DNA of 64,000 nt, from assembly GCA_963693315.1 (NCBI GenBank), contig OY856188.1:96095745-96159744 (forward strand), in the 5' to 3' direction. This DNA is from Diogma glabrata. Its lineage: Eukaryota; Arthropoda; Insecta; Diptera; Cylindrotomidae. Positions 11,641 through 22,261 of this stretch are shown here, piece by piece. Position 1 is the first letter of the stretch; every line of letters begins with the position of its first letter. The notes beneath the pieces were generated by a model. It did not search any database. It was not told where the DNA came from and worked only from the letters and a program-made list of their open reading frames with translations. The position numbers and the translations under genes are program-made.

Positions 11641-14335
11641 CCAGGTGTTAGGTTTATCGTTTGGAATTGTTTTAGTGGCTTTTGGAGGGTGTTGCGTTCC
11701 TATAAAGTATGTCCTGTTTAACCTTTGTCAAACAGTCGGTAATTCATTGAATTTTTTGGTAAATATTTCGATTTTTAAAACCAAACTCGTTTACTTAAAG
11801 AAACTTTTGTTTTACTATCTCCTCTTCGATAACAATTTATGTAGTTTTGTTTAGATGCAAATTAGGTCTCCTCATCTATGTGTACCAAATGTAGTCAAAA
11901 ATCAAATACTTGCAATTTCAGTATGCGTAATAGGCACAAACTTGTGAGAAAATCGATTATGTAAAAATTCAAACGGACACCAAATTCTCACTATAAGAGT
12001 TCCGTTTTGAAAGTAAGGCACCCTAAAAATGTAGAACGTGTTGCTAACAAACCAGAATCCATTCAATGAATTTTGAGAATAATAAAACGATAAAATTAAT
12101 CTGTCCAATGAATAAAGTTTCTCCTTTCTATACATTTTAAATCATGTTTTTACTCAGCTTTTTTATAAAAATAACCAGAATAACTAAATACAATACAAAA
12201 AACTATTTTTCTATACTTACCGGAAAAGACGATTTGCTTTCCACAAAAAACTATTTTTATCTTTTCTATAAGTTCTATGAAATTCATCTCATCGATTAAA
12301 CATGAAGCAGTTTGCTAGTGTTGTAAAATTTATATTAAGTACAAAGTTTTCAGTAATTCAACTTATTATTCATCTTCTTCCTCCATCCATCTATCTTACC
12401 AGTATTTTTTATTATGTAAGCAATGAATAAGAAGTTTTTATTGTGTTTAAATAAAATTTTTTAGTACGTTAACTACTCTAACAGTTGTTAAATTGATTTT
12501 ATGAGATAATGTTTAATCAAACTGATAGTTTACAGTTATTTTATGAGATCGTGTTCCCGTGTTCCAAAAAAAATAAATACTTTCAGAATTATTTGATTTC
12601 ACATTCAATCATCAACATCATAACAATTCGTTAAAGTTAAATGGTTTCCTGACCGAAATCGTTAAATGAAAACATTTTATCATTTGTTCTTTTTAAAAGT
12701 TTTATTTTTCGAATAAAAAGGAAAAATAGATTTCTCTTAAGCTGTTGTCGTATTGATGATGATGATGATGATGATGATAGAAAAAATGAAAATGGAATGT
12801 AAAAAAAAATGTTTTTGAAAGAGTTGGAAAATACGAACAAATTTATTCTGTACAACTATTTTTTGTGTGTTGAAGTTGTTACTACTTTAGTGCTATACGT
12901 TATCTGCTAGTTTCATTTTTTTTGCTGTTGTTATGCAAGTCAATTTAACATTTTGACAGCTTAAATTTTTGTTCAAGCTTTTTTTTTGAATATATAAATA
13001 TTTTATTGCTTTTTCTTACGTTAAGTTTTTAGCTTGTTTTTTTGTTGTTTTGAATAGTTTTTAGTATACCAATATTTTGATAAGGGTGGGATAAGGAATA
13101 TCGATACCGTTTGAGGAATGTTCATTTTGAATTATGTGGTTCGACTTACAAAAAGTAAAAGTGTCTTTTTACTCATCAAAAATTTCTACTAGATTCTCAT
13201 TTTCAATATGGCTAAACAACATCGTAATAAAAATAAATAACCAGTCCAACATCAGCATTTATTACGTTTGTGTTTACTGATTCTATTATTCTTTCATCAT
13301 GAATTAGCCAAACGTATAATAACAATAAACTAATGATGAGAATGAAAACAAAAATAAAAGAATAACAAAATAAAAATAAATGAATCTCAAATAAAAATCG
13401 AAAAAGTCTAGAGTTAAGATAAAGGCCTGAGGTGGTAATAAAACTAGAAAAGAAAAACACAAAAAAATTGAGAAGAAAACAAAAAAGGTAACTGGAAATG
13501 TAATGATCATCATAAGGTTGGTTTTATGATTTTTCTTACAGTTAGTTTTTCTTTTTTGTTTATTTATTTTCTTTAGATTTTTTATTTTTGCTTTGGTTTA
13601 TATTTTATTACAATTCATTTCACTTTATATTCTTCTTACTTTTTGTTTGTTTTTAATTCATTTAACATTCCGAATAGAGCATACCAAAGTATTTTGTTTC
13701 GGGGTTAACTGTTCTTGTTTTCTGGTCTTAAAATCCAATAACACGTACAATGTTATCTAGCGGTTTTTTATGAAAATAAATTTGAATTGTTTAATAATGG
13801 ATATGAAATGAAAATTTGTAATTCTTTTAAGTGAACCGAACAATAAAAAACAATGTAAGGTTAGTATTGTTTCGACGGCTTCCAATTTTTGAAATGGATT
13901 CCAACATGGTACTGAAGAGGAATGTTCGAATCCATCTGAAACACGTAAATGAGCAATGGAGTTTTCATCTGAGACATTACCAATCATACCTTCGAATTGA
14001 AAAAAAAAATCAAATTGCTTCCTTACTTACTGGAGTTTAATTGCTCACAAAACCTCCAAAAAATTTAATTTTTCAGAATTTTGTCTAATTTTAGGGGTTT
14101 CATATCGATAAAAAAGATATACGAGTTCGAGGATTTTTTTTTGGAAAAGAGGGCGGTTCTAAATTTTGAGAATTTCCTGATTTTTGACTTGACGACTTAT
14201 TTTCAAAAACTCATAACTTCAGTTTTAATAGAGATAGAAACATCTGTTTTATTTTATTTTAAAGCTAAAAAACGCAATTTTCATAAAAAAATAAATTCAA
14301 TAAAAATTATTAACAAATTCTTATTGTTATTGTAA
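11641..14335. other. No recognised gene
   Basis: AT-rich with several short ORFs of low-complexity composition (many F, Y, K, I residues). A 69-codon plus-strand ORF at 13831-14040 and a 76-codon minus-strand ORF overlap each other, and neither shows a domain. I see no convincing exon signals. Confidence 0.45.
12748..12779. repeat. (GAT)n microsatellite
   Basis: About eight copies of GAT in a row, followed by AGAAAAAATGAAAATGG. Confidence 0.9.
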
Positions 14336-14655
14336 CACCCACGTAATGAGTTTTTAGTACGATCATCGTATTTTACGTTCAATTTTCTATAAAATTAATG
14401 GAGAAATGATTTGGACTACAAAAAATAAACTAATTTATCGAGTTAGGGACGACAAAAATTTTTATAAATTGTTTTCGTCCTGCGTTAAGCATGCTACAGA
14501 CCATACAATCAATTTGTCAATCAATCGAAAACGAAAAGAAACGAAATAAAGTTTGTAACAGTAAAACTTATTTCTCCATTATTTAAGTATGCGTTTTTTA
14601 TAGAAAATTGAACGTAGAATACGATGGTCGTACTAAAAACCCATTACGTGGGTGG
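14336..14655. mobile_element. MITE with terminal inverted repeats of about 65-75 bp
   Basis: The left end CACCCACGTAATGAGTTTTT continues through TAGTACGATCATCGTATTTT and ACGTTCAATTTTCTATAAAA. The right end is its reverse complement with a few mismatches (TTTTATAGAAAATTGAACGT through CATTACGTGGGTG). About 180 bp of non-coding sequence lies between. Total size about 320 bp. Flanks ATTGT and ACAAT may extend the terminal repeat. Confidence 0.8.
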
Positions 14656-15056
14656 GACAATGATAAAAAAATTTAACATTTGATTTGTTTATAACAGTAG
14701 GAATGTGTTAATAAATTTTCTCGATTATATTTTATTTTTAAAATTCCATTTTTTGTCTTTAAAATAAAACAAAACAAAAGTTTTTATCTTTAATACAACC
14801 CAAGTTATGCGTATCGTTTAGCTTTAAAATTTAGATCCGTGTGGGGTGTGAAGAATGAACAAGCTCCTCGCGCTACACCGTGGATTACACAAAAAATCTT
14901 TTCAAATTCGGAAGTCAAATATTTTATATCGAACTCTTGGGTGTGATACAAAAAATGAACATGAACCAAAATCACTATAACAACACCATAAACAAAAAAT
15001 ATTGAACCCTCAGTCCGTATTTTGCAATTGAAATTGAAGGCATTAGCAAATCAAAA
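14656..15056. other. No recognised gene
   Basis: AT-rich spacer between the MITE and the LINE remnant, with nothing identifiable. Confidence 0.5.
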
Positions 15057-15590
15057 ACAATATATATGCTGGTGACTTCAAAAGTCATCACACTCAGTGG
15101 TCCTACTCAAATAACAATCCCAATGGCATACAATTGATTGACTGGGCCGATGATAACAAAGGTCAACATGTTCCTGGTATATGATGCGAAGATATGAAAA
15201 CCTTTAGATCTGCTAGGTGGCGAAGTGATTTCAATCCCGACCTCTGTTTTTCCACAAAAAACGAACAACACAACCCTATTAAAATATATAGGGCTGTCTT
15301 ACAAGGTTTTCCACGCTCTCAACATCGTCCAGTAATTCTTGAGGTAGGTATACATATCCCACTCGTTAACTCTGCTCCTCAACCTAGATGGAATTTTATC
15401 AAAGCTGGCAAGGATAAATATGGGTTGCAGCTGGATGAAATGATTTGCTGGATCCAAGCCATTTCTAAAAAATACGATAGGTTAGCTGGAGCCATCATTT
15501 AAACTGCTAAGAAATGCATCCCAAGAGGCTTCCGTGAAAAATAAATTCCTGACTGCAGTAGAGAAACCGATATCTTACCCGACAAACAAT
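15057..15590 (+). pseudogene. LINE endonuclease-domain remnant
   Basis: The plus strand encodes the C-terminal part of an apurinic-type (APE) endonuclease of a non-LTR retrotransposon. YAGDFKSHHTQWSY matches the GDFN-type catalytic block of such enzymes (N replaced by K here). It is followed by a NGIQLIDWADD segment, then after a frame change by a 102-codon open stretch (15194-15502) containing SARWRSDFNPDLCF and SQHRPVI, the last fitting the SDH-type terminal motif in altered form. Stops and frameshifts near 15170, 15502 and 15542 show it is dead. No reverse transcriptase follows. It probably belongs to the I/Nimb or jockey group, possibly the same group as 22262-24185. The family assignment is by recognition of motif style only. 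Confidence 0.75.
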
Positions 15591-15849
15591 TTGTAACCGA
15601 CAGTCCCTATATAGTCCCAATGTAACCGTAAAATAAATATTTATATTACGAATTTTAGCACGAGCAATATTCGTTCATAACAAAATTATATATTTATTAA
15701 AAAATACATACAATTTAAATTTTTTGTTATAGTATTAGTGTATTGACTTAAAAACAAAACACCGAAAGCAAAATAATATTCCGAACGATTATCGGTATCG
15801 ATTCATCTCTTTATATGTGGGGCAAATATTAAATAGAGTATGTATATAT

Positions 15850-15965
15850 TGTGTTACGTTAACCTTTGACGTGAATAGTTGAATAGTTTTGTGACAATAA
15901 AAACATTAAATTTTAAAGTGCAATTCACTGCGGTTTGTGTTTTGTACAAATATTTTGTGCCTAAG
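15850..15965 (+). other. Possible untranslated first exon ending in a strong splice donor
   Basis: CCTAAG|GTAAGTAT at 15960-15973 matches the splice-donor consensus closely, and no start codon opens a long frame upstream. With a candidate terminal exon 3.5 kb downstream it could be the 5' end of a host transcript whose intron holds the satellite array. Only a hypothesis; a single donor match is weak evidence. Confidence 0.2.
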
Positions 15966-16096
15966 GTAAGTATAAGAACTTATTATACTCGTTTTTTATT
16001 AATAAAATTTCGTTATCTTTAAACTAAAAAAATTGAATTTACCTAGAATATTTGAGAAACTAATTTAAAATATTTGAGAAATGTGCTACGTTGCGA

Positions 16097-18498
16097 TAGT
16101 GTAGAGTTAGAACTATATCGTGAGACTAGATTTATTTAAAAACTTTATCAATAATAATTAATTGATTAGAGGAATTAAATTGTGTTTTTTTTATAATTTA
16201 ATTGAATTATATTTTTAAAAATATACTATCGTTAACAAACCGGTCACATTCACCGAAAAGTTACCGAAAAATATTGAAAAATTAATTTTTGGAGTAGTAA
16301 CTAAATCGTGGGACTAGATTTATTTAAAAACTTGATCAATAATAATTAATTGATTAGAGGAATTAAATTGTGTTTTTTTATAATTTAATTGAATTATATT
16401 TTTAAAAATATACTATCGTTAACAAACTGGACACATTCACCGAAAAGTTACCGAAAAATATTCAAAAATTAATTTTTGGGGTTGTAACTAAATCGTGAGA
16501 CTAGATTTATTTAAAAACTTTATCAATAATAATTAATTGATTAGAGGAATTAAATTGTGTTTTTTTTTTATAATTTAATTGAATTATATTTTTAAAAATA
16601 TACTATCGTTAACAAACCGGACACATTCACCGAAAAGTTACCGACAAATATTCAAAAATTAATTTTTGGAGTTGTGAGACTAGATTTATTTAAAAACTTT
16701 TTCAATAATAATTAATTGATTAGAGGAATTAAATTGTTTTTTTTATAATTTAATTGAATTATATTTTTAAAAATATACTATCGTTAACAAACCGGACACA
16801 TTCACCGAAAAGTTACCGAAAAATATTCAAAAATTAATTTTTGGGGTTGTAACTAAATCGTGAGACTAGATTTATTTAAAAACTTTATCAATAATAATTG
16901 ATTGATTAGAGGAATTAAATTGTGTTTTTTTTATAATTTAATTGAATTATATTTTTAAAAATATACTTTCGTTAACAAACCGGACACATTCACCGAAAAA
17001 TTATCGAAAAATATTCAAAAATTAATTATTGGAGTAGTAACTAAATCGTGGGACTAGATTTATTTAAAAACTTGATCAATAATAATTAATTGATTAGAGG
17101 AATTAAATTGTTTTTTTATAATTTAATTGAATTATATTTTTAAAAATATACTATCGTTCACAAACCGGACGCATTCACCGAAAAGTTACCGAAAAATATT
17201 CAAAAATTAATTTTTGGAGTAGTAACTAAATCGTGAGACTAGATTTATTTAAAAACTTTATCAATAATAATTAATTGATTAGAGGAATTAAATTGTGTTT
17301 TTTTATAATTTAATTGAATTATATTTTTAAAAATATACTATCGTTAACAAACTGGACACATTCTCCGAAAAATTACCGAAAAATATTCAAAAATTAATTT
17401 TTGGAGTTGTGAGACTAGATTTATTTAAAAACTTTATCATTAATAATTAATTGAATAGAGGAATTAAATTGTTTTTTTTATAATTTAATTGAATTATATT
17501 TTGAAAAATATACTATCATTAACAAACCGGACACATTCACCGAAAAGTTACCGAAAAATATTCAAAAATTAATTAATTTTTGGGGTTGTAACTAAATCGT
17601 GACACTAGATTTATTTAAAAACTTTATCAATAATAATTGATTGATTAGAGGAATTAAATTGTGTTTTTTTTATAATTTAATTGAATTATATTTTTAAAAA
17701 TATACTTTCGTTAACAAACCGGACACATTCACCGAAAAATTATCGAAAAATATTCAAAAATTAATTATTGGAGTAGTAACTAAATCGTGGGACTAGATTT
17801 ATTTAAAAACTTGATCAATAATAATTAATTGATTAGAGGAATTAAATTGTTTTTTTATAATTTAATTGAATTATATTTTTAAAAATATACTATCGTTCAC
17901 AAACCGGACGCATTCACCGAAAAGTTACCGAAAAATATTCAAAAATTAATTTTTGGGGTTGTAACTAAATCGTGACACTAGATTTATTTAAAAACTTTAT
18001 CAATAATAATTAATTGATTAGAGGAATTAAATTGTGTTTTTTTATAATTTAATTGAATTATATTTTTAAAAATATACTATCGTTAACAAACTGGACACAT
18101 TCACCGAAAAATTACCGAAAAATATTCAAAAATTAATTTTTGGAGTTGTGAGACTAGATTTATTTAAAAACTTTATCAATAATAATTAATTGATTACTTA
18201 GAGGAATTAAATTGTTTTTTTTTTATAATTTAATTGAATTATATTTTTAAAAATATACTATCGTTCACAAACCGGACGCATTCACCGAAAAGTTACCGAA
18301 AAATATTCAAAAATTAATTTTTGGAGTAGTAACTAAATCGTGAGACTAGATTTATTTAAAAACTTTATCAATAATAATTAATTGATTAGAGGAATTAAAT
18401 TGTTTTTTTTTATAATTTAATTGAATTATATTTATAAAAATATACTATCGTTAACAAACCGGACACATTCACTGAAAAGTTACCGAAAAATATTCAAA
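16097..18498. repeat. Satellite array, about 13 monomers of 175-190 bp
   Basis: Each monomer runs GACTAGATTTATTTAAAAAC, TCAATAATAATTAATTGATT, AGAGGAATTAAATTGT, a T-run of 6-9, ATAATTTAATTGAATTAT, TTTTAAAAATATACTATCGT, an ACAAACCGGACACATTC block, an ACCGAAAAATATTCAAAAATT block and a variable GGAGTAGTAACTAAATCGTG or GGGGTTGTGAG junction. Monomer starts lie near 16126, 16313, 16501, 16681, 16866, 17053, 17240, 17414, 17604, 17790, 17975, 18153 and 18343. Monomers five to eight and nine to twelve share diagnostic variants, giving a higher-order unit near 737 bp. The array ends abruptly at GGAATCTC. Confidence 0.97.
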
Positions 18499-19458
18499 GG
18501 AATCTCACAAAATTCTTATGAAATCTACGTCATTGTTTTGGATAGATTTAATTTCATGGTGTTTTTGTTTTTATTGTTTTAATTTTTTGATTTGACCCTT
18601 TTTCTTGGAATCAATGTTCGGAACCAGTGTTTATAATAAGTTATAATGATTTAAAAATATTTTTCATGCTATTTGAAGAAGTTTGCAAGGAAGGTTTCTG
18701 AGCCAATTGAAACAATTGGGTTGAAAATAACCGCTCGCGTAGTTTGTAAATATTGAAAACTGCAATTAACTATATAAAAATTTTTGGACAACAGAAAAAA
18801 TTAGGTGTTGGAACCAAATTGAGGTTTAATACAATTTTATTTTGTATTTCGTTGCCATTATTTAGAATCGTAACCATATTTTAATAAACATTTTTTCTTT
18901 AATAAAAAAGAATAAATATAGTTTTTATTAAAATGTAAACATTTTTAAATTTCATATATTTTATTTAGAATATTCAATACATTGAAAAATGCCTAGATAT
19001 AAAAGCCTTTAAATATTTCAAAGCAATCTCTTAGACGTCGTTTAAAGACAAAGAAGACATCTGCTAGTGTGGAGCATGAAATAATTGACGAAGAGTCTAT
19101 TTTCATGCAGACTTAATCTCCTGTGAAATTGGTTTTTTACAACTAATGTAAAACCGTTTTCGCTAAATGTACTATTTGCTACGGTAGTAAATTACAAATC
19201 GACAATATAGCATTCAAAATTCATATGATAATTTTTAATGGTTGCTTTGATTTCAATACTTACAAAATTACATGAAAGTACCTTAGTAACTACATTTTGT
19301 TATTTAGTGAAAGTGATTTTACACTATTGGAAAAAAACCCATTTTAACAGAGGATTAAGCCTCAATGAAAATTGGTTTTTCATATGCTATAGTAGAAAAA
19401 AATTGTTTTATAATCTATTTAAATTTAAAAACTAATTTATCTTTTTGGTTTTTATTAG
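18499..19458. other. Spacer with possible decayed exon
   Basis: Mostly AT-rich. Bases 19010-19112 give a plus-strand open stretch with RRRLKTKKTSASVEHEII, basic then acidic, which could be coding. It lies just after an ATG (18989) in another frame and I cannot join the two. Confidence 0.25.
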
Positions 19459-19613
19459 GAAAAACAAAACAAACCTTTAATAAGTTGGACAACATAATCT
19501 GTTTGACGGAAACAACCCTTAACTACCTGAATCGCGACCACCGAATTACGAATGAGGTGGTAAAGAAGGCGGTACAGGAATTTCTAAAAAGATCCTCCAT
19601 AAGGATGAACTGA
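19459..19613 (+). CDS. Candidate terminal exon of an unidentified host gene
   Basis: A pyrimidine-rich tract ending TTTTTATTAG (AG at 19457-19458) precedes an open frame of 51 codons closing with TGA at 19611-19613. An AATAAA lies about 50 bases further on (near 19665). The exon is clearly less AT-rich than its surroundings (for example CTGAATCGCGACCACCG), which fits coding sequence. Its protein contains LTETTLNYLNRDHRITNEVV, then KKAVQEFLKRSS, likely helical and basic at the end. I do not recognise the family. The open frame continues upstream through the tract, so the acceptor is an inference. It could also be a fragment of an unrecognised transposon. Confidence 0.35.
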
Positions 19614-19804
19614 ATTCAAAATAATAAAAAATTATAATTTCTTTGTGAATTTAATTTGAATTAAAATAAATTTATGTTATTTTGTAACAGTTTTGTTTTT
19701 ATTTTTGATAACTTTCCGTAGTCCGTAAAAAACTATCCTTTGCCATATATTATTACCTTATGTATCACCAAAAACCACTCAAATATGAGTATATTTTTAA
19801 AATT

Positions 19805-19899
19805 ATTGCAGGTCCCAATTGTACACGAAGGCCATAAAAATGCTGACGAAATATAGTCACAAATTTGAGTGCACTGAATTATATTAGGAAACTGTCTAA
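19805..19899. repeat. Single diverged unit of the 92-bp repeat, left of the LINE
   Basis: AATATAGTCACAAATTTGAGTGCACT... parallels AATATAGTCACAGATTGCACTTTAAG at about 21707, and ATTGCAGG...CCATAAAAATG parallels ATTTCAGG...CCGTAAAATG. The array is therefore interrupted by the LINE copy that follows. Confidence 0.55.
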
Positions 19900-21610
19900 T
19901 TTTTTTTTTTTTTTTTTTTTTTAATAAAATGTGTTGTGTAATAGGGTTTAGAATATGTGTCACAACAACACATAAATACCTTTTAAGACCTAGGTCTAGA
20001 CCTGGGTCCCACAACAACTGGCGTTCTGAGGTGTAGATTAACGCTTTTTTTAAACATCTGTGGGTTGAAGCCACCTGAGACTAAGTGTTCCGGCAAACTA
20101 TTCCATTTGTACGCAGTTCGGACAAAGAAGTCTCTCTGCGATCTGCCAGTATGACAGCGCGGGATCTTTACCGTTTCACTGGTTGCGGCAGCCGATTGCC
20201 GAGTGGAACGGGGGTAAGAATAAGTTTGAGGCATGATGCCGCTGATTTCATCTGAGCACTGCTGATGACGATATTTGTAAAAAACAACGAGTTCAGCAAC
20301 AGTGCGACGATGTTGTAGGGAATCAAGTTGTGATGTCAAAGTTCGATCACCTACAATTCGTATAGCTCGCTTTTGAACAGAGTCCAAGAGGGCCAAGATG
20401 GAAACAGAGGCAGCACCCCAAACTTGACAGCAGTACTCCATACAGGGACGAATATAGGACTTATAAACATGGAGCAATTGGTATGGAGTGAAAATTTTTT
20501 TGCATCTATTTAGGAGGCCGAGTTTTTTAGACGCGCTTTTTGCCATCGCCATTACATGATCGTTCCAGAGTAGGTCATTTGAAACTGTGACACCCAATAA
20601 ACGAATGTTTTTACATTCACCTATTGGTTCATCACACATACTAAATAAAATATCTTTGGGGAACTCGGTCTTTAATCTGGAAACAATCAACAGCTGTGTT
20701 TTGGTGGAGTTGAAATTGACAAGGTTTTGGTCACCCCAGTCGGCGACTTTGTTCACGTTTATGGCAGCGTCTCTCCGGGCAGGATTAATTCGTTCGTGCA
20801 TTTTACCTTTTGAAGGAAGGGGCTCGAACGACTTGTGCAGAGTACTATCATCTGCAAAACTATTTATTGGGTTGCTGGTGATTTTCAACAATTCGTTGAT
20901 ATAAATCAAAAATAGGGTTGGGGACAATACTGAGCCTTGGGGTACACCAGCGTTAATTAGTTTAGACTCAGAAGAATATCCGTCTAAGGTTACCGAAATG
21001 TATCGGTCGGATAGAAAATTTTGAATCAGCTTCACAACATTGGGATGAAAACCGTACGCAACGAGCTTGTTGATTAATTTGGCATGCCAGACTCGATCGA
21101 ATGCCTTGGAGATGTCTAAAGCGATAACGTATGTTTCACCACCTTTATCAAGTATGCTGTTCCAACAATGCGCTACATAGTTTAATAGATCGGTAGTTGA
21201 TCTTTTGTTTCGAAAACCGTATTGGCTGTCGGATATTAAATGATTTTCTTCCAGAAATTTTGAAATATGTGTATTAATATAATGCTCATAGACTTTGGAT
21301 AGGACCGGTAGTAAAGCTATTGGCCTATAATTTGAGATATCGGATTTTGGTCCCTTTTTGGGGACGGGCTGGACATTTGCCAACTTCCAGCACGAGGGAA
21401 ATATACCAGATTTGTAGGATTGGTAGAATATTTTAGTTAAAGTTGGTGCAAGTTCTTTGGAAAAGGTTTTTAAAATAATGAGTGGAATATTGTCCATTCC
21501 TGATGCTTTGTTGATGTTTAACCCCTTTAAAAGTTTAGCGACTATTTTGGGTTTGAAGTGAAGTTCATTCATATTAACTCCTGAAGACTGGATTTGGGGT
21601 ATAATTGCTA
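19900..21610 (-). mobile_element. 5'-truncated CR1-like LINE with poly-A tail
   Basis: The element reads on the minus strand. A run of 23 T at 19900-19922 is its poly-A tail, with AATAAA-like sequence adjoining. The 3' untranslated part (19923-19982) recurs on the plus strand at 50140-50265 and more of the family lies at 55883-56335, so this is a dispersed family. The left part of the element (ORF1, endonuclease) is missing; the open frame starts near 21605. I could not find a target-site duplication. Confidence 0.85.
19983..21572 (-). CDS. LINE reverse transcriptase (CR1-like), N-terminally truncated
   Basis: A 529-codon open frame encodes the reverse transcriptase region of a non-LTR retrotransposon, which copies element RNA at the nicked target site. 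Visible blocks are NKASGMDNIP and KKGPKSDISNYRPIALL (early fingers), YGFRNKRSTTDLL, LDISKAFDRVW (motif A), GVPQGSVLSPTLF (motif B), FADDS (motif C, residues 239-242, with F and S where YADD is usual), and a thumb with NIRLLGVTVS. The C-terminal YKSYIRPCMEYCCQVWG and SVQKRAIRIVGD segments are typical of the CR1/jockey group. No endonuclease precedes it: a stop lies about 12 codons upstream of the ATG in the same frame. The reading frame is intact to its stop, so truncation rather than mutation disabled it. It may be recent. Confidence 0.9.
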   Translation of the reverse strand: MNELHFKPKIVAKLLKGLNINKASGMDNIPLIILKTFSKELAPTLTKIFYQSYKSGIFPSCWKLANVQPVPKKGPKSDISNYRPIALLPVLSKVYEHYINTHISKFLEENHLISDSQYGFRNKRSTTDLLNYVAHCWNSILDKGGETYVIALDISKAFDRVWHAKLINKLVAYGFHPNVVKLIQNFLSDRYISVTLDGYSSESKLINAGVPQGSVLSPTLFLIYINELLKITSNPINSFADDSTLHKSFEPLPSKGKMHERINPARRDAAINVNKVADWGDQNLVNFNSTKTQLLIVSRLKTEFPKDILFSMCDEPIGECKNIRLLGVTVSNDLLWNDHVMAMAKSASKKLGLLNRCKKIFTPYQLLHVYKSYIRPCMEYCCQVWGAASVSILALLDSVQKRAIRIVGDRTLTSQLDSLQHRRTVAELVVFYKYRHQQCSDEISGIMPQTYSYPRSTRQSAAATSETVKIPRCHTGRSQRDFFVRTAYKWNSLPEHLVSGGFNPQMFKKSVNLHLRTPVVVGPRSRPRS

Positions 21611-21654
21611 ATAAAATAAAGCAATAAAGTTCAACAAAATATATTTTTTATTAC

Positions 21655-22010
21655 AGTGGTTATTTCAGGCTAAAATTGTATTAAGACCGTAAAATGTTCA
21701 ATGTAATATAGTCACAGATTGCACTTTAAGTACATTAAAAGACCGTGAAATTACTGATGAAATATAGCAAAAAAAGCATTTTCAGGTATACTAGGAGACC
21801 ATTGACAGATTGCACTTAAAGTATACTAAAAAACCGTAAAATTACTGATAAAATATAGCGAAAAAGAGAATTTCAGGTATACTAGGAGACCATTGACAGG
21901 TAGCACTTAAAGTATACTTAAAAACCGTAAAATTACGGATGAAATATAGCGAAAAAGTAATTTTCAGGTATACTAGGAGACCATTAAATCTCTGATGAAA
22001 ATGAGATTCA
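21655..22010. repeat. Tandem repeat, about 92-bp period, 3.5 units
   Basis: Units contain ATTGCACTTAAAGTATACT, then AAACCGTAAAATTACTGA, then AAATATAGCGAAAAAG, then TTTCAGGTATACTAGGAGAC and CATTGACAG. Starts lie near 21715, 21806 and 21898, with a diverged unit before. Non-coding. Confidence 0.9.
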
Positions 22011-22261
22011 AAGTTTAACAAAAGTCAGTCTTTTTTAATATTTGATATAAACTTAATTTAGAGAAAAAGACCGTAAAGTTACCGAAATAGTCCTCGTTCG
22101 TCTACAGTGAATGCCCCATTTGCTGACCGTTTTACAGTTACATCATGATTACGTGTCCACTTGTGCCTGACATGGTCACAAGTTAACATTTCAGTAATTT
22201 TTTGGTCCCAATTGATAAAATTGTTTGTCGGGTTATATGTGCAGTACCTTAGTAGTGTCAA

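Noticed and set aside
16097..18498. CRISPR-like regular repeats
   Set aside because: Monomers are contiguous, long and AT-rich with no unique spacers; this is a satellite in a eukaryotic genome.
20587..20904. 105-codon plus-strand ORF
   Set aside because: Antisense shadow of the CR1-like reverse transcriptase.
22040..22095. Similarity of ACCGTAAAGTTACCGAAAT to the satellite's ACCGAAAAGTTACCGAAAA
   Set aside because: Only about 19 bases; too short to link the 92-bp array with the 185-bp satellite.
22079..22261. 60-codon minus-strand ORF with NFINWDQKITEMLT
   Set aside because: Coding-like but short, with no motif or splice support; may be a decayed transposon edge.
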